This document shows positions 25,830 through 36,425 of a stretch of DNA of 64,000 bases, in pieces. Location: assembly GCA_025685495.1 (NCBI GenBank), contig JAJNMT010000234.1, positions 62,001 through 126,000 of the forward strand, in the 5' to 3' direction. Numbering within the stretch: position 1 is the stretch's first letter; each line of letters begins with the position of its first letter. The translations under genes were made by a program, and so were the position numbers. This DNA is from Huntiella abstrusa (Eukaryota; Ascomycota; Sordariomycetes; Microascales; Ceratocystidaceae). The notes below the pieces were generated by a model. The model did not search any database, had not been told where the DNA came from, and worked only from the letters and a program-made list of their open reading frames with translations.

Positions 25830-27470
25830 ATGTCTTTACCAGAAAAACCCGAGATAGCCCCAGCGGCCCAATCTTCTCCGGCATCATCCTCCTCCAGCGC
25901 AGAACCACCCAACTCACCAGACTCGGATCTCCAGCGAACTCAAACCTCAAATTCCGTCTGGCCCATTGAAACAATGTCGCGTCCCCGCACATTCCTCTTC
26001 GTCGCCGTCTGCTGTCTCACCCAGTTCTGCACTCAAGCAGCCTTCATGGACACTTTAATCCAACTCTCTCCCATTGGAAACTCGTTCCATGTAGCCCATG
26101 CCGGGGACCTCGCCTGGCTGGTCGCCGGTTTCTCGCTTACCGTCGGTACCTTCATCATGTTCTCCGGCCGTCTCGGTGACGTCTTTGGACATGCCCGCAT
26201 GGTTCTTATCGGTCTTGTTTGGTTCTCTCTCTGCTCGTTACTCGCCGGTATAGCCTCTTACTCCACCTTTGAATTCTTCGTATTCTGCCGTGTCATCCAA
26301 GGTATCGGCCCAGCCATCTGTCTCCCCAACGCTCTTGCCCTTCTCGGCTCAGCCTACCCACCCGACGATAAGCGTAAAGCCATGTCCTTTGCCCTCTTTG
26401 GTGGCTCCGCACCAACCGGTGCTATGGCTGGTGCTCTCTTTGCGGGCATGTTCAACAAGGTTGCGACCTGGGAATGGACATACTACAGTATGGCAATCGC
26501 TCTTGCGCTCATCACTGTCGTAGCCTACTTTGTCCTTCCCCGTGACCACCCTGGTCACCATGTTACCCGGAAAAACATGGTCGCCGAACTGGATCTTCTC
26601 GGTGCTTTCGTCGGCATTACTGCACTTATTCTGTTCAACTTTGCTTGGAACCAAGCGCCTATTGTAGGTTGGAAGACGGCCGAGGTTATTGCTCCGCTGA
26701 TCATTGGTGTTATCATGTTCATTGGATTCGTCTATATCGAGATGCACGTGTCTACGAATCCTTTGGTCCCATTAGACGTTCTTACAAATCGGGATGTACT
26801 TTTCGTTTTGGCTGCAGTCATGTTTGGATGGGGCACCTTTGGTGTCTGGTCGTTATACACTGTGCAGATCTTACAGAATATCCGTGGATTAAGTCCCATG
26901 ACAACAGTCTTATACTTCCTTCCCGTAGCGCCAGCTGGGTTAATCGCGGCAATTGTCACTGGAATTTTTCTCGGGACATTCAAGATGCCGCCACCCGTCG
27001 TCATGTTAATTGCTCTGATTGCTTTTACCACGGGGACAACTCTCGTTGCAACGGCCGATATGGACCAGATCTACTGGGGTCAAATCTTTGTTTCCATGCT
27101 CATTATCCCTTTTGGAATGGACATGTCTTTTCCTGCGGCAACCTTGATCATGTCCAATGCCGTATCAAGGAAGCATCAGGGAATTGCCGCGTCGTTGGTA
27201 AATACCGTTGTAAACTATGGTATTTCTCTGGGTGTGGCGTATGCCGGCACTGTTGAAGTACACTTAAACAATGGTGGTGAGACAAAGGCAGACTTGTTGA
27301 AGGGCTACCATGCGGCCTTTTACTTGGGCATCGGTCTTTCAGTTTTGGGAATTTGTGTTTGCTTGACGTTTTTGGGCTTGTATTTGAGGGATCTCCGGAG
27401 AATGTCTAACAACAGTGATGATGAAATTGAAGTTGCGGAGCAAGATGAGGAGAAGAAAGAAAGCGTTTAA
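25830..27470 (+). CDS. MFS transporter, ATR1/AMF1-like (DHA2 type), 546 aa
   Basis: Plasma-membrane multipass transporter in a single exon. A Ser/Pro-rich cytosolic N terminus of about 50 residues is followed by a first helix at RTFLFVAVCCLTQF. MFS motif A appears as SGRLGDVFGHARMVLIG (about residue 112) and the antiporter-type motif C as GGSAPTGAMAGALFAG. Further hydrophobic helices run to IGLSVLGICVCLTFLGLYL, so 13-14 segments are likely. The closest family I recognise is yeast Atr1 and Amf1 (aminotriazole/boron resistance, low-affinity ammonium). The substrate here is not determinable. The acidic tail EVAEQDEEKKESV is cytosolic. It converges on the PI31 gene, with 116 bp between stops. Confidence 0.9.
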   Translation: MSLPEKPEIAPAAQSSPASSSSSAEPPNSPDSDLQRTQTSNSVWPIETMSRPRTFLFVAVCCLTQFCTQAAFMDTLIQLSPIGNSFHVAHAGDLAWLVAGFSLTVGTFIMFSGRLGDVFGHARMVLIGLVWFSLCSLLAGIASYSTFEFFVFCRVIQGIGPAICLPNALALLGSAYPPDDKRKAMSFALFGGSAPTGAMAGALFAGMFNKVATWEWTYYSMAIALALITVVAYFVLPRDHPGHHVTRKNMVAELDLLGAFVGITALILFNFAWNQAPIVGWKTAEVIAPLIIGVIMFIGFVYIEMHVSTNPLVPLDVLTNRDVLFVLAAVMFGWGTFGVWSLYTVQILQNIRGLSPMTTVLYFLPVAPAGLIAAIVTGIFLGTFKMPPPVVMLIALIAFTTGTTLVATADMDQIYWGQIFVSMLIIPFGMDMSFPAATLIMSNAVSRKHQGIAASLVNTVVNYGISLGVAYAGTVEVHLNNGGETKADLLKGYHAAFYLGIGLSVLGICVCLTFLGLYLRDLRRMSNNSDDEIEVAEQDEEKKESV

Positions 27471-27586
27471 GTGTTGATTTGTTTTGAAAAAATTCACGAT
27501 TAGATACCCCATTTACAATATAGATATCCATGTTTTTTATGCTACACACATACATCCGTATACTGCAATTCCTTCAAGCTATGTAC

Positions 27587-28787
27587 TTAGAATCCTCCAA
27601 AAGGGTTTCCTGCTCCCCCGAACCGCCCGCCCTGCGAAAACGGATCCCCGGGCATCCCTCTCTGTCTTCCGCCTCTCCGGGTACCACGCGAAGGTGGTCC
27701 CATTTGCGGAAAGGGCATGGTAGGGTCATATCTAACACCCGGGAACCCACCACTCCCCGGGTTAAACCCCATGGAAGTCGGCTCCCCCATCAACCCCGGC
27801 CCCATAAACAAGTCCCGATCGGGGAACATTGTCATGCCACTAGACGGCTGGCGCATAGGGTCCATGAGGGACGGCGGGTTAACGTCATCGTGGGTGAGGT
27901 TGTTCGGGAGGAGGCCGGTGGAGCCGGATTGACGGGCGAGGTTGGAGAGGCTTGGGGCGATTTGGTGTTCATCGGTGAATTGGGGGGGTTGCATTTCAGA
28001 GGATGGAACGGGGATGGAGGCGCTAGGGGTGGAGGTGTCCTGGGTGGTTTGGACAAGGGGGGTTATTGTTATGCGGGGACGGTGAGGAGATAGCCGTTTA
28101 TCTTTGGATGAGGATGACGACTCGGCGACATCGTGAACTTGAACCGCAACAGGGACGTTTCTCCCCGCCTTCTCTCTCGCCTCAGCCTCTTCAAAGTCTA
28201 AAACCCCATGACCCTCCCCTTCCTCATCGGCCTCTCCCTTCTCAATAAGCGCAAACTCGGCATCCCCCCCATCCATCAATTTCGCCACGATGCTCTCCAC
28301 CACCAACTGGACAAACTGCTCAAACTGCCCTTCTAACCAAAGAGTCTCGAACATCTCCGTGGTGAGCGCCGATCTTATGGGTAGGTTCCGGTTAATAACC
28401 CAGTCTGCAGGCTTGATTTCCACCCGGTAGGTCTCGTCGCCGTCGTCGCGGGATCCGCGGATTTCAATGCGGGGTCCCATGCGGTCGATACGGAGTTCCG
28501 AGCGGGGGAAGCGGTAGTTGAAGATATGGGATTTTACCGAGTGGTTCCATGTGGCGGAGAGGGTGTGTGTTTCGTCGCCGACCGCTGGTTTGTTAGTCAT
28601 GCTTGAGTAAGGGAGATTAAATTAACTTACTTCGGAAATATTTCATGCCATAGGCCACGGCGATTCCATGGACGGCCAAGGCAACCAGATCCAGCGATGA
28701 ACTCAACAAAGATGAACTCGTCGGAGCCCGCGGGGGCAACGCAGTGACGATAGTCTGAACGACTTCTTTAATAGTAGGCTTCACCAT
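27587..28787 (-). CDS. PI31-type proteasome regulator, 384 aa
   Basis: Two exons, 28631..28787 and 27587..28584, separated by a 46-nt intron with donor GTAAGT, branch TGACTAAC and acceptor CCAG. The joined N terminus (DLVALAVHGIAVAYGMKYFRT, then VGDETHTLSATWN and SHIFNYRFP) fits the FP domain of PI31/PSMF1. A disordered linker follows, then the Pro/Gly-rich C terminus typical of the family (DRDLFMGPG, GVRYDPTMPF, GRQRGMPGDPF, GNPFGGF), the part that binds the 20S proteasome. Start at 28787 is chosen because exon 1 then begins MVKPTIKEVVQ; an upstream in-frame ATG at 28904 would add hydrophobic sequence that does not fit. Family assignment rests on both termini. Confidence 0.82.
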
Positions 28788-29113
28788 GATATTGTATTTG
28801 CACAAGAAAAACCACTTTGAAAATAAAACAGAAGAGAAATAACAATTCAATGCGGGGTCGAGAAACTCCCAAACTCGTTCAATTAAAGCCTTCTTCCAAG
28901 ACATCCAACATTCTAACTACTCTCAGCTTACTTACAGGCTTACCATACACACAACAGGGCTGCTCCACGTGACGTCATGGGTTTAACCCTCGCCTTCATC
29001 GAACCACTAACCGCTCAGGCGGCCTTGTTTTTGCTGCATTGCGCCTTACAAACGCGGGGAAAAATGACGTCGCCTTGGTTGGTGTAAGAGAAGAAGAGGG
29101 GTTTAGGGTCCTT
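28788..29113. other. Spacer between two tandem minus-strand genes
   Basis: The 326 bp between the phosphoglycerate-mutase-family stop (29114) and the PI31 start (28787) must hold the terminator of the former and the promoter of the latter. A TGACGTCA palindrome (CRE-like) occurs at about 28970-28977. No other structure is visible. Confidence 0.5.
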
Positions 29114-30092
29114 TTAGAGACCGGCAATTTCTGTGTAGTCAGCCTCGTTGAACACGGGGCTTTCGGGAACTTCGGTTGCCTTGACGAGTAAGGCGTGAGA
29201 TGTGCCCTCGCGGACACGGTATTCGACGAGGCCACAGACATTCATTACAGCGGCGACAGCTTGCGAGTGGATGGCGAGGGAGATCGCAATATCTCCATCC
29301 TTGGCAAAGATGTCTTCTAGGACCTTCTGCTTCCGTGTGAGATGCTCATGTAAAGGCTCAAAACGATCAGCCCTCCATAATTCGTCGTTCTCCGTGAACC
29401 CCTCTTCAATGATGTACTCTGGGAAGTCCTTGGCAATGTATGACCGCGACGACCGGCTGTCGCAGGTATGGTCCGTCATGCGCTCACGGAGAAGCTCCTT
29501 TACCGTAGGATGATAGGGTTTCCCTTGGGCTTCAGTGAGAGGATTGAAAACTAGCTTGCAAGTTTGGAGGCAGCGAGTTAGAGGGCTGCAGTAAAGAGTA
29601 GTGGGGAAGGGGAGGCCATGAGCTAGGAACTCGGTCCAGAGCCCGCTGAGGTGGGTTGCCTGGGCTTTTCCTTCGTCGTTTAAGCGAGCGTCACGGAGAA
29701 GGAGACCGTCGTAGGTGTCTAGTTTGCCGATGGTTTCCTGGCGGTGTCAGCTGGAAGATATAGTTAGATATATAGGTGAGGGTAGTACTCACATCCCACG
29801 CTTTAGTCCCAACCTTACGGATGGTAGCGTTGTGGTCACCGACACCATGTCTGGTAAGATAAACAATGCGATATCTCACGGTCTTATCAGCCTCGGCGTT
29901 CAACCGCTCAACATACTTGGTCAACCGTTCCCATTGCGTCAAGTTCTTGTCGGCGTCGCTGTCTCCGGGGTAGGACCTCTTGAGGATTGCAAGGTCGGGC
30001 TGAGTGCCGACTCTGTAGGTGGGATCGGCCACGCAGGCCGGGGCGAAATCTTCAAAGATTCCCGTGATAGCTTCGAATTTGTAGTGAGGCAT
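29114..30092 (-). CDS. Phosphoglycerate mutase family (histidine phosphatase), Pmu1-like, 307 aa
   Basis: Two exons, 29793..30092 and 29114..29737, separated by a 55-nt intron (donor GTGAGT, acceptor CCAG) joining KAWD to ETIGKLD in phase 0. The catalytic RHG motif is at residues 81-83 in VYLTRHGVGDHN. A second family block, LYCSPLTRCLQT, and a C-terminal histidine in LAIHSQAVAAVM complete the histidine phosphatase clan 1 pattern. A variant C-terminal motif (HSQ instead of HG) and the overall arrangement match yeast Pmu1-like proteins, whose substrate is not glycolytic phosphoglycerate. Probably cytosolic: no signal or membrane segment. It is the middle gene of three in tandem on the minus strand. 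Confidence 0.87.
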
Positions 30093-30341
30093 TTTGGTGT
30101 GTTGTCGAATGAAAGAAAAGGGAAGATCAATATTAGAATTCTAGGAGAGACCAATATGTGTATGTGTACAGAGGTGGGTCAACACGTGGGGATACTGGGG
30201 CTGAGTTGGTAAGATATAGTGGTTCAGGCCTGTAAGCTTCGTTTAAAGGCAATGTCACAAATCGCATATCACGAGTCACCGATGTAATTGAATATACAAA
30301 TAAATTGACACATACCAAATACAAACCTAAACTCCAATAAC

Positions 30342-31250
30342 CTACGCAGTTTCCTTCCACAATTCTCTCATCTTGATAACTCCCGGAACACTAGCCAACA
30401 AACCAAAGCCTGCATCACCAGCAAAGCCCTTCTCCATACTAGAAGAAATCGTCAAAGGCGCCCAAGCCAAATTTCTCAAGAAAGCAGAGTTCCACTGCTC
30501 TCTCCAAGTCTTATGCTCCTCCGAAGCCGCATCAATACCCAACTTCTTCCGCGATCTCTCCAGTAACAACCGACCAAGCTCACTCCCCACGTACACCGCC
30601 CAAAGTCTCGTACCCCATTTCTCGGCCCACTCAATCTTCGCTACTGGCAGGTGAATAACCTGCTTGCGCGCCAGATACGCCCGGTTCTCAAGGAACTGAA
30701 GACCAACAGATGAGAACAACTGCACCCACGCAATCGCCTTGTCAGTGCCCTCTTCCTTCTTAGCCTCCTTGGAACTGCCCTCTACACTCTTGCTGAACAG
30801 CGACTTGCCGATAAGTCCCTTGGCCCAGGTATACATGCCAACCAGGGCCCAAAGGCGCATGAACATACGACCCTCGGCCAGGAGAGTCGACAGCGCCTTC
30901 AAAGCGGCGGAAATGCGCAGTGCGCGCGCGGCATTCTTCGGCTTGGGGAGCGTGTGTGCGGTGTAAGGAATCGTCAAGATGAGGGAAGCCAAGCGCGTGG
31001 CGGCGCGGTGAAGGGTCGCTTCGGCGAAGGTCTCGGCAAGCGCAGCGGTTAGCTTGGAGGCATAGCAGACGAGGGCGAGGATGGTGTCGATGCCGCTGGG
31101 GGTCGCGAGACAGCGGTGCAGGTGCTCGAGGAAGGCGTCAATGTTGGTGGGAAGAGCAGCGACAGTGCTGGCAATAGACGGAGAGGGGAGGGGCTTGGCA
31201 GGCTCAACGGCCTTGGAGGTAGACTCGTTGGTGGGGGTTTTGGAAGGCAT
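30342..31250 (-). CDS. PEX11: Peroxisomal membrane protein PEX11 family, 302 aa
   Basis: A membrane-shaping peroxin involved in peroxisome proliferation and division. Single exon. The ATG at 31250 begins MPSKTPTNES; an in-frame ATG further upstream lies in leader-like sequence. The Pex11 pattern is visible: DTILALVCYASKL, repeated amphipathic helices (ALRISAALKALSTLLAEGRMF), RLWALVGMYTWAKG, and a C-terminal membrane-associated stretch. It resembles the longer Pex11C branch of filamentous fungi rather than yeast Pex11. The stop is 249 bp from the start of the next gene on the same strand. Lon with a PTS1 lies 21 kb away. Confidence 0.85.
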   Translation of the reverse strand: MPSKTPTNESTSKAVEPAKPLPSPSIASTVAALPTNIDAFLEHLHRCLATPSGIDTILALVCYASKLTAALAETFAEATLHRAATRLASLILTIPYTAHTLPKPKNAARALRISAALKALSTLLAEGRMFMRLWALVGMYTWAKGLIGKSLFSKSVEGSSKEAKKEEGTDKAIAWVQLFSSVGLQFLENRAYLARKQVIHLPVAKIEWAEKWGTRLWAVYVGSELGRLLLERSRKKLGIDAASEEHKTWREQWNSAFLRNLAWAPLTISSSMEKGFAGDAGFGLLASVPGVIKMRELWKETA

Positions 31251-32479
31251 TTTGCGAGTTTGTTTGGTTCTTGATGTTGTTTGGTGCGACGGTAGTCGCG
31301 TTTGGTAAACACGGGTTTTGTAGAACAATCAGGGGGAAAAATATGTAGAAGTACTCAGTTATCTACAACAAGACAATCAACAATCAAAGAAAAAAAGGAA
31401 AACAAAAAACGCCAATACCACTCGCTTCTACAAAAAATATGCAACCATGCACCACCCAACCAACCCACTATGCCATACCCCGGGCCCACGGTCGGAGTTT
31501 GTCTTTTGAACCCCAACTGGCAGGTATCTAGCGGCAGCGGATGAACGCCTGCTCCTCCCACTTCAGCTTCGTTTTTGATGGCCTGCCGCTACTATCCAGG
31601 GCACGAGAAACATGTGCAATCACAAGGTTTTCCGAGCACGGGGCAAGTTTTGCATTGGTTCCTGACATTACTGAGCCGAGGATGGAGTTTTATCAATCTG
31701 GGTGGATACTGATTGATAAGTTTGGTGGGGGGAATAGACAAGCTATTGATCTTAAGTGCATGGTGGCTTGCAAGATTATGGGCTACTGGCTTACAAGTTC
31801 TCTGTCAAACTGCATATTCACATGCTTGATCGCATCACGATTCATAAACACATAACTGCGAGCTCAGACATCAGGCGTGACTCCTGCCGATGCATCCAAT
31901 AAAACCGCCATAAATTGGAGAACAAGACATACCGAGGCATCTTTCTGTCGGACCACCACCAACGGACAAGGGTTAAACTACATCGACAAACCCGTACATG
32001 AACCGACTTGCACGTGATGCTTCCCAATATCATGATTTTTATACCTTCTTTTTTTGTATTTTACACCGTACTAGCAAGACAGAATTTGGATACCCCAAAA
32101 CATGACCTCACTTCTACATTTACACATCATATCGTCAAGAGTAAACGTGGGAGACCAATCCAGAAACATTTGTTGTTGTTCATCGTAAAAGAATAATGGA
32201 GACCAGGCTCTCTCAAAACATCTGCAAAACAGACAAATTCAAGAGGCCGTCCTCCGCGTCTTTTTTGTTCTTCCCTAGGGGTTTCATAGAATGTGAAGTT
32301 ATTTTTGTTCTTTTGATTCCCTCAGCCACAAATCCTTTTTTCTTTAAAACAAGCAGCCGCATTAGAGAAGAATCCCGTTTTCGAAGCAAAACGTAAAAGC
32401 CCAACCATGCAAGAGAGACCAAAACGTATCCAACCAAAACAGTGTGCTTTGCCCCGCCAAAATAAATGGTACGAGACAT
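31251..32479. other. Intergenic region, PEX11 / uS11
   Basis: This 1.2 kb holds the PEX11 promoter and the 3' end of the uS11 gene. Open frames are below 110 codons and look non-coding. No RNA gene is seen. Confidence 0.5.
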
Positions 32480-33342
32480 TTAAAGACGGCGACCACGGCG
32501 ACCACCCTTTCTGCGGGTAGAGTCGGAGGGAGTGGGGGTGACATCCTCGATACGGCCAATGCGCATGCCGGAGCGGGCAAGGGCACGGAGAGCAGACTGG
32601 GCACCGGGGCCGGGGGTCTTGGTACCGTTACCTGTGAGGATTTTGTTAGAGTCTGGTTTGCTGAATATCTCAGATATAATCGTTACTTACCACCAGTGGC
32701 ACGGATCTTGATGTGCAGGGCAGTGATGCCAACCTCCTTGCAGCGGACGGCAACATCCTGAGCAGCCAACATGGCGGCGTAGGGAGAAGACTCGTCACGG
32801 TCGGCCTTGACCTTCATACCACCGGTAACACGGCAGATAGTCTCACGGCCGCTGGAATCACCCAGAAGTTAGCCATTTGTTCCCATAGATTCACTAGAGC
32901 CGCCAGCACCCTCATAATCCCGACAATCCAAGTCTCGTTTCCATTTCCGTCGTTTATAGTCGAATGTGGTTACGAGTGGCCGGTGTCGTTTGGGAGTCGG
33001 AGGAGGTGCTGGTCGAGCAGGTAGATTGATTCAAACATACGAAAGGTCGGTGACGTGAACGAAGGTGTCGTTGAACGAAGCGAAGATACGGGCAACGCCA
33101 AAGACGAGCTCGCCTGTGTCACATGTTAGATTTCTCAAATTCTTCAGAAAAAAAGTGTCGCCATTGGAAAAATCGCCAAAGGTTTCAACTAGCCAAACTA
33201 GCCATGTGCCACATTCACAGCACAACAGAAACCACGGCGAATTTCACAACGACGCAATTCCATCATTCAACATACCATCGCGGGCGTTGGGACCGAGGGA
33301 GATGTTCTCCTTGGCGGCGGGGGTCTTCTTAACGGGGGCCAT
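32480..33342 (-). CDS. RPS14: 40S ribosomal protein uS11 (Rps14), 150 aa
   Basis: Four exons: 33276..33342, 33041..33113, 32691..32851 and 32480..32631. Introns are 162, 189 and 59 nt, all GT-AG. The assembled protein reads MAPVKKTPAAKENISLG, then GELVFGVARIFASFND, SGRETICRVTGG, ALHIKIRATGG, GPGAQSALRALARSGM and the basic tail RKGGRRGRRL. This is the complete universally conserved uS11, which sits on the 40S platform next to the 3' major domain of 18S rRNA. Codon use is strongly biased to C-ending codons, as in highly expressed genes. It is divergently arranged with uL30. Confidence 0.97.
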
Positions 33343-33702
33343 TTTGACTGATGTGACGAACTTCTAGTTGGTTGAGGTTAAAGCAGAAAATCTCCCAAAG
33401 ACAAATTCCAACGTTCAATTTTCGACCAGGGAAATCGGCAACCACCGCCATGGTGGGCCCATGTCCATTTCTGGCTAAACTGTGCCCTAAGAGCGGTCAC
33501 ACCCGGCAGAACTATCCAATTTAGTGGGGGTTGTCGATAAGAGCCCACAAAACACCTGGCTAGCCCTGACGAGAGCCCCACTTTGTTCGAAAAATTTCGG
33601 TCCCCTGTCGATGGTTGGCGTTGGCTAAAAAGTTGTTGATGGAAGGCTGATTTTGAGAATCTTTCCTTTTGCTCTTCAGTTCACATCACTCAAACCGACA
33701 AG
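33343..33702. promoter_or_regulatory. Shared divergent promoter of uS11 and uL30
   Basis: Only 360 bp separate the start codons of two ribosomal protein genes on opposite strands, so the promoter must serve both. It contains an imperfect palindrome around CCATGGTGGGCCCATG and a pyrimidine-rich stretch just before the uL30 ATG (CTTTCCTTTTGCTCTTC). No factor site can be assigned with confidence. Confidence 0.65.
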
Positions 33703-35265
33703 ATGCCTGCTGCGTAAGCTACACTCTCATACTGAAGTTCTGTCATGGACTAGAGACTTGTCCGGTTCGCGAACGTTTCGCTGCGATTATCACTGTCCTC
33801 TTCGCTGGTTGATTACTGGAACTTTGGTCTTGTTGAAATATACGGCCTTCTGGTACATCTCCGGCTCGACCCTCCTGAATCTCTCCCTTGACTTGCTATT
33901 CGATGCTGACAACATTGTTCTGCTCCTCAAGAGATGTGATATCGGGGTGTTGGAGACGAAGAACTTGTTTCTTCCCTCTTAAATCCATCGTTTTCTGTGG
34001 TCTTGGTAGAACTGGAATCCTGATGCTGGAATATGCCTCTCAGTTTTTCCAAACTCTCCAAGACAGTTATACAGTTACGCCTTTTTTCCTGTCGTATTTT
34101 CACGAATCACAGGGTGTTGTCGGATGAGGACCCAACAAACTTCAATCTGTTATGGCGAAAGCCCACTATCAGACACTGTCGTCACTTGGCCTCACCGATG
34201 AAATTTATTTCGAGTTAGCCACAGCAATGAATGTCGCTTTGCAACAGTTCTCGCACCGGCGCTCTCTTCCATGCAGATCTGGATCTCGCATGTGTGGACA
34301 TTAGACTAATCCAACCCCATCATGTAGCCCTGTCACCGCCGACCACGTCCTGGTCCCCGAGACCCTCCTCAAGAAGCGCAAGAGCCAGGAGAAGGCCCGC
34401 GCCGAGAAGCTCGCTGCTACCGAGGCCCAGAAGAAGGTTAGTCTAACTCTTTGTGTAATCACTTCTTGCAGCATGTATCCCACAGTCGCTGTGATGCATA
34501 TCTACAACCAATCAACTAGACATCGTCGATGCTGTTGATCAATTAACCTTCTTTCGGGTCTGAGACAACCACACACATACGTGTTGCAAGAGTGGCTCAT
34601 GTCATGTAGAACATCCAGCTAACTTATTCTGCAACCAGGCCAACAAGGAGAAGCGTGCTGCTATCTTCAAGCGTGCCGAGAAGTACGTCAAGGAGTACCG
34701 TGACGACGAGCGCGAGAAGCTCCGCCTCTCCCGCGTTGCCAAGGATGACAACTCTGCCTACATCCCCGCTGAGGCCAAGCTCATCTTCGTTCTCCGCATC
34801 AAGGGTGTCAGCAAGGTTCCCCCCAAGCCCCGCAAGATCCTCCAGCTTCTCCGTCTCCTCCAGATCAACAACGGTGTCTTCGTCCGTGTCACCAAGGCCA
34901 CCGCTGAGATGATCAAGGTTGTCGAGCCCTGGGTTGCCTACGGTTACCCCAACCTGAAGACCGTCAAGGAGCTTATCTACAAGCGCGGTTACGGTAAGGT
35001 CAACAAGCAGCGTGTCGCTCTCACCGACAACTCCATCATTGAGGAGAACCTCGGCAAGTACGGCATCATCTGCATGGAGGATCTCGTCCACGAGATCATC
35101 ACCGTTGGCCCCAACTTCAAGCAGGCCGCCAACTTCCTCTGGCCCTTCAAGCTGTCCAACCCCACTGGTGGTTTCCAGACCCGCAAGTTCCGCCACTTCA
35201 TTGAGGGTGGTGACCTTGGTAACCGCGAGGAGAAGATCAACGCTCTTGTCCGCCGCATGAACTAA
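33703..35265 (+). CDS. RPL7: 60S ribosomal protein uL30 (Rpl7), 248 aa
   Basis: Three exons: 33703..33713 (11 nt, MPA plus two bases of an Ala codon), 34328..34436 and 34639..35265. Introns are 614 and 202 nt, both GT-AG. The protein runs APVTADHVLVPETLLKKRKS, then a basic helix (EKRAAIFKRAEKYVKEY) and the uL30 core (IFVLRIKGVSKVPPKP, LLRLLQINNGVFVR, GYPNLKTVKELIYKRG, ending in ALVRRMN). Length matches yeast Rpl7 (244). Intron 2 contains a probable box C/D snoRNA, in line with yeast RPL7A/B introns hosting snR39 and snR59. Highly biased codon use. Confidence 0.96.
34486..34568 (+). ncRNA. Candidate box C/D snoRNA in uL30 intron 2
   Basis: Inside intron 2 (34437..34638) a C-box-like GTGATGC (34491..34497) is followed 62 nt later by a D box CTGA (34560..34563). 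The ten bases directly before the D box (TCTTTCGGGT, 34550..34559) are perfectly complementary to ACCCGAAAGA, a universally conserved large-subunit rRNA stretch. By the D+5 rule the methylated base would be the G of CCCGAAA, which I count as the equivalent of yeast 25S G805. Yeast RPL7 introns host snR39/snR59 for the neighbouring A807. The terminal stem is weak and the C box departs from RUGAUGA at its last base. Confidence 0.62.
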
Positions 35266-35676
35266 GTTTCTGCTTAAGATAGAGAGTTGAAAACAAAATA
35301 GTAAAAAAGTCTTTTCTTTGGGGTTCATTCACTTGTTCATGACAATTCTGGGTCCGGCGTTATTTTTGCATTTTTTATATCCACATAAGGACAGCGTTGT
35401 TTTGGCTGGAAAATAGAACGATATTTTCTACTGACGACTTTTTGTGTTTGTGTCCGTGGTACCGTGATTGTAGTGAAGATGTTGGATGCTCTTTAGAAGT
35501 AAATAATTGACTGGTTCAATTTCATTTGATCTCATGATAATATCCTCCTGTTGCCGGTCTACATGGTCGAGTAATAAAATTGTTGATGCAAACAAATTGG
35601 GTATAAAATGTGTGGCACCAGGTATTGGCGTCTGGTGTCTATCCTTTCTCCTCCGTACAATCGCCGTAAATCCGTT
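35266..35676. other. Convergent spacer, uL30 / ISA2
   Basis: The 411 bp between convergent stops are AT-rich, with AATAAA-like words near 35570, as expected for two 3' ends. Nothing else is visible. Confidence 0.55.
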
Positions 35677-36425
35677 CTACAGGGCAATATCAAAACTGGT
35701 TCCGCAGCCACAGCTACTCTTCGCTCTAGGGTTATCAATCTTGAACTGCGAGCCAATCAGCTCTTGGGTAAAGTCAACCTTGCTGTCTTTGAGTAGATCG
35801 AGAGACGACTCATCGAGAATCATTTTCGGGGACCCCATGAGGTCGCCGGCTTCCGCCGCATCATCGGGGAGATATTGGAAAATCACGTCGTCTTCGGCAA
35901 CACTCTCAGACCACGTTGGCGATCCGGGAGCTGGAAGGGTCGTCATGTTCATGTTGTATTGGAAGCCGTGACAACCGCCGCTTTCCACTACTATACGGAG
36001 GGCTAGACCGGGATTTTTATCGCGGTTCATGATTTTGGTGAGACGCTGGAGACCGACGGGTGTTAGTGAAAGTTTCGGAAGAGAAAGACCGGTGGCCTGC
36101 GAGGGCCTTTGGAGTTGTATAGACGCACCTGTGCTGCTCGGGGAGCCATCTCCATGTGCATGATGGTTCCATCGGGATTCTTGACGGGATTGACGGCGCA
36201 AATAGTTTTGTATTGGGGTAGAGTAGTCGCGAAGGTGCGTGATGGTAGGACGGAGCGGGAGACGGAGGTAGAGTTTTGTGACCGAGCCAATGGCTTGTGA
36301 ACGGGATGAGTTGAGATGGAACGTAGTGATGGCTGGCGGTAGAGAGAGACTGGAGATGCGGTTGGTCGCAGAAGACGGCGGAGAAGGCGCGATGTTGAGC
36401 CCGTGGCACTGTGAACGACGGACAT
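35677..36425 (-). CDS. ISA2: Mitochondrial iron-sulfur assembly protein ISA2, 221 aa
   Basis: A-type Fe-S scaffold/carrier acting late in mitochondrial [4Fe-4S] assembly. Two exons, 36129..36425 and 35677..36045, separated by an 83-nt intron (donor GTGCGT, branch CACTAAC, acceptor CCAG). The join converts two overlapping frames into APRAAQ followed by RLTKIMNRD, matching family alignments. Residues 1-70 are Arg/Ser/Thr-rich without acidic residues, a typical mitochondrial presequence. The three cluster-binding cysteines are Cys124 (ESGGCHGFQ), Cys211 and Cys213 (CGCGTSF). It is divergent from eIF3c, with 760 bp between starts. Confidence 0.92.

Noticed and set aside
33714..34327. Possible second snoRNA in uL30 intron 1: TTTCGCTGCG is complementary to 5.8S rRNA CGCAGCGAAA
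   Set aside because: There is no D box directly downstream and no convincing C box. A 10-nt match in 614 nt against several kilobases of rRNA is expected by chance.
36088..36128. A 32-nt intron in ISA2 (GTGCGT to CGCAG)
   Set aside because: It is too short for a spliceosomal intron. The 83-nt alternative has a CACTAAC branch site and gives a better family alignment.
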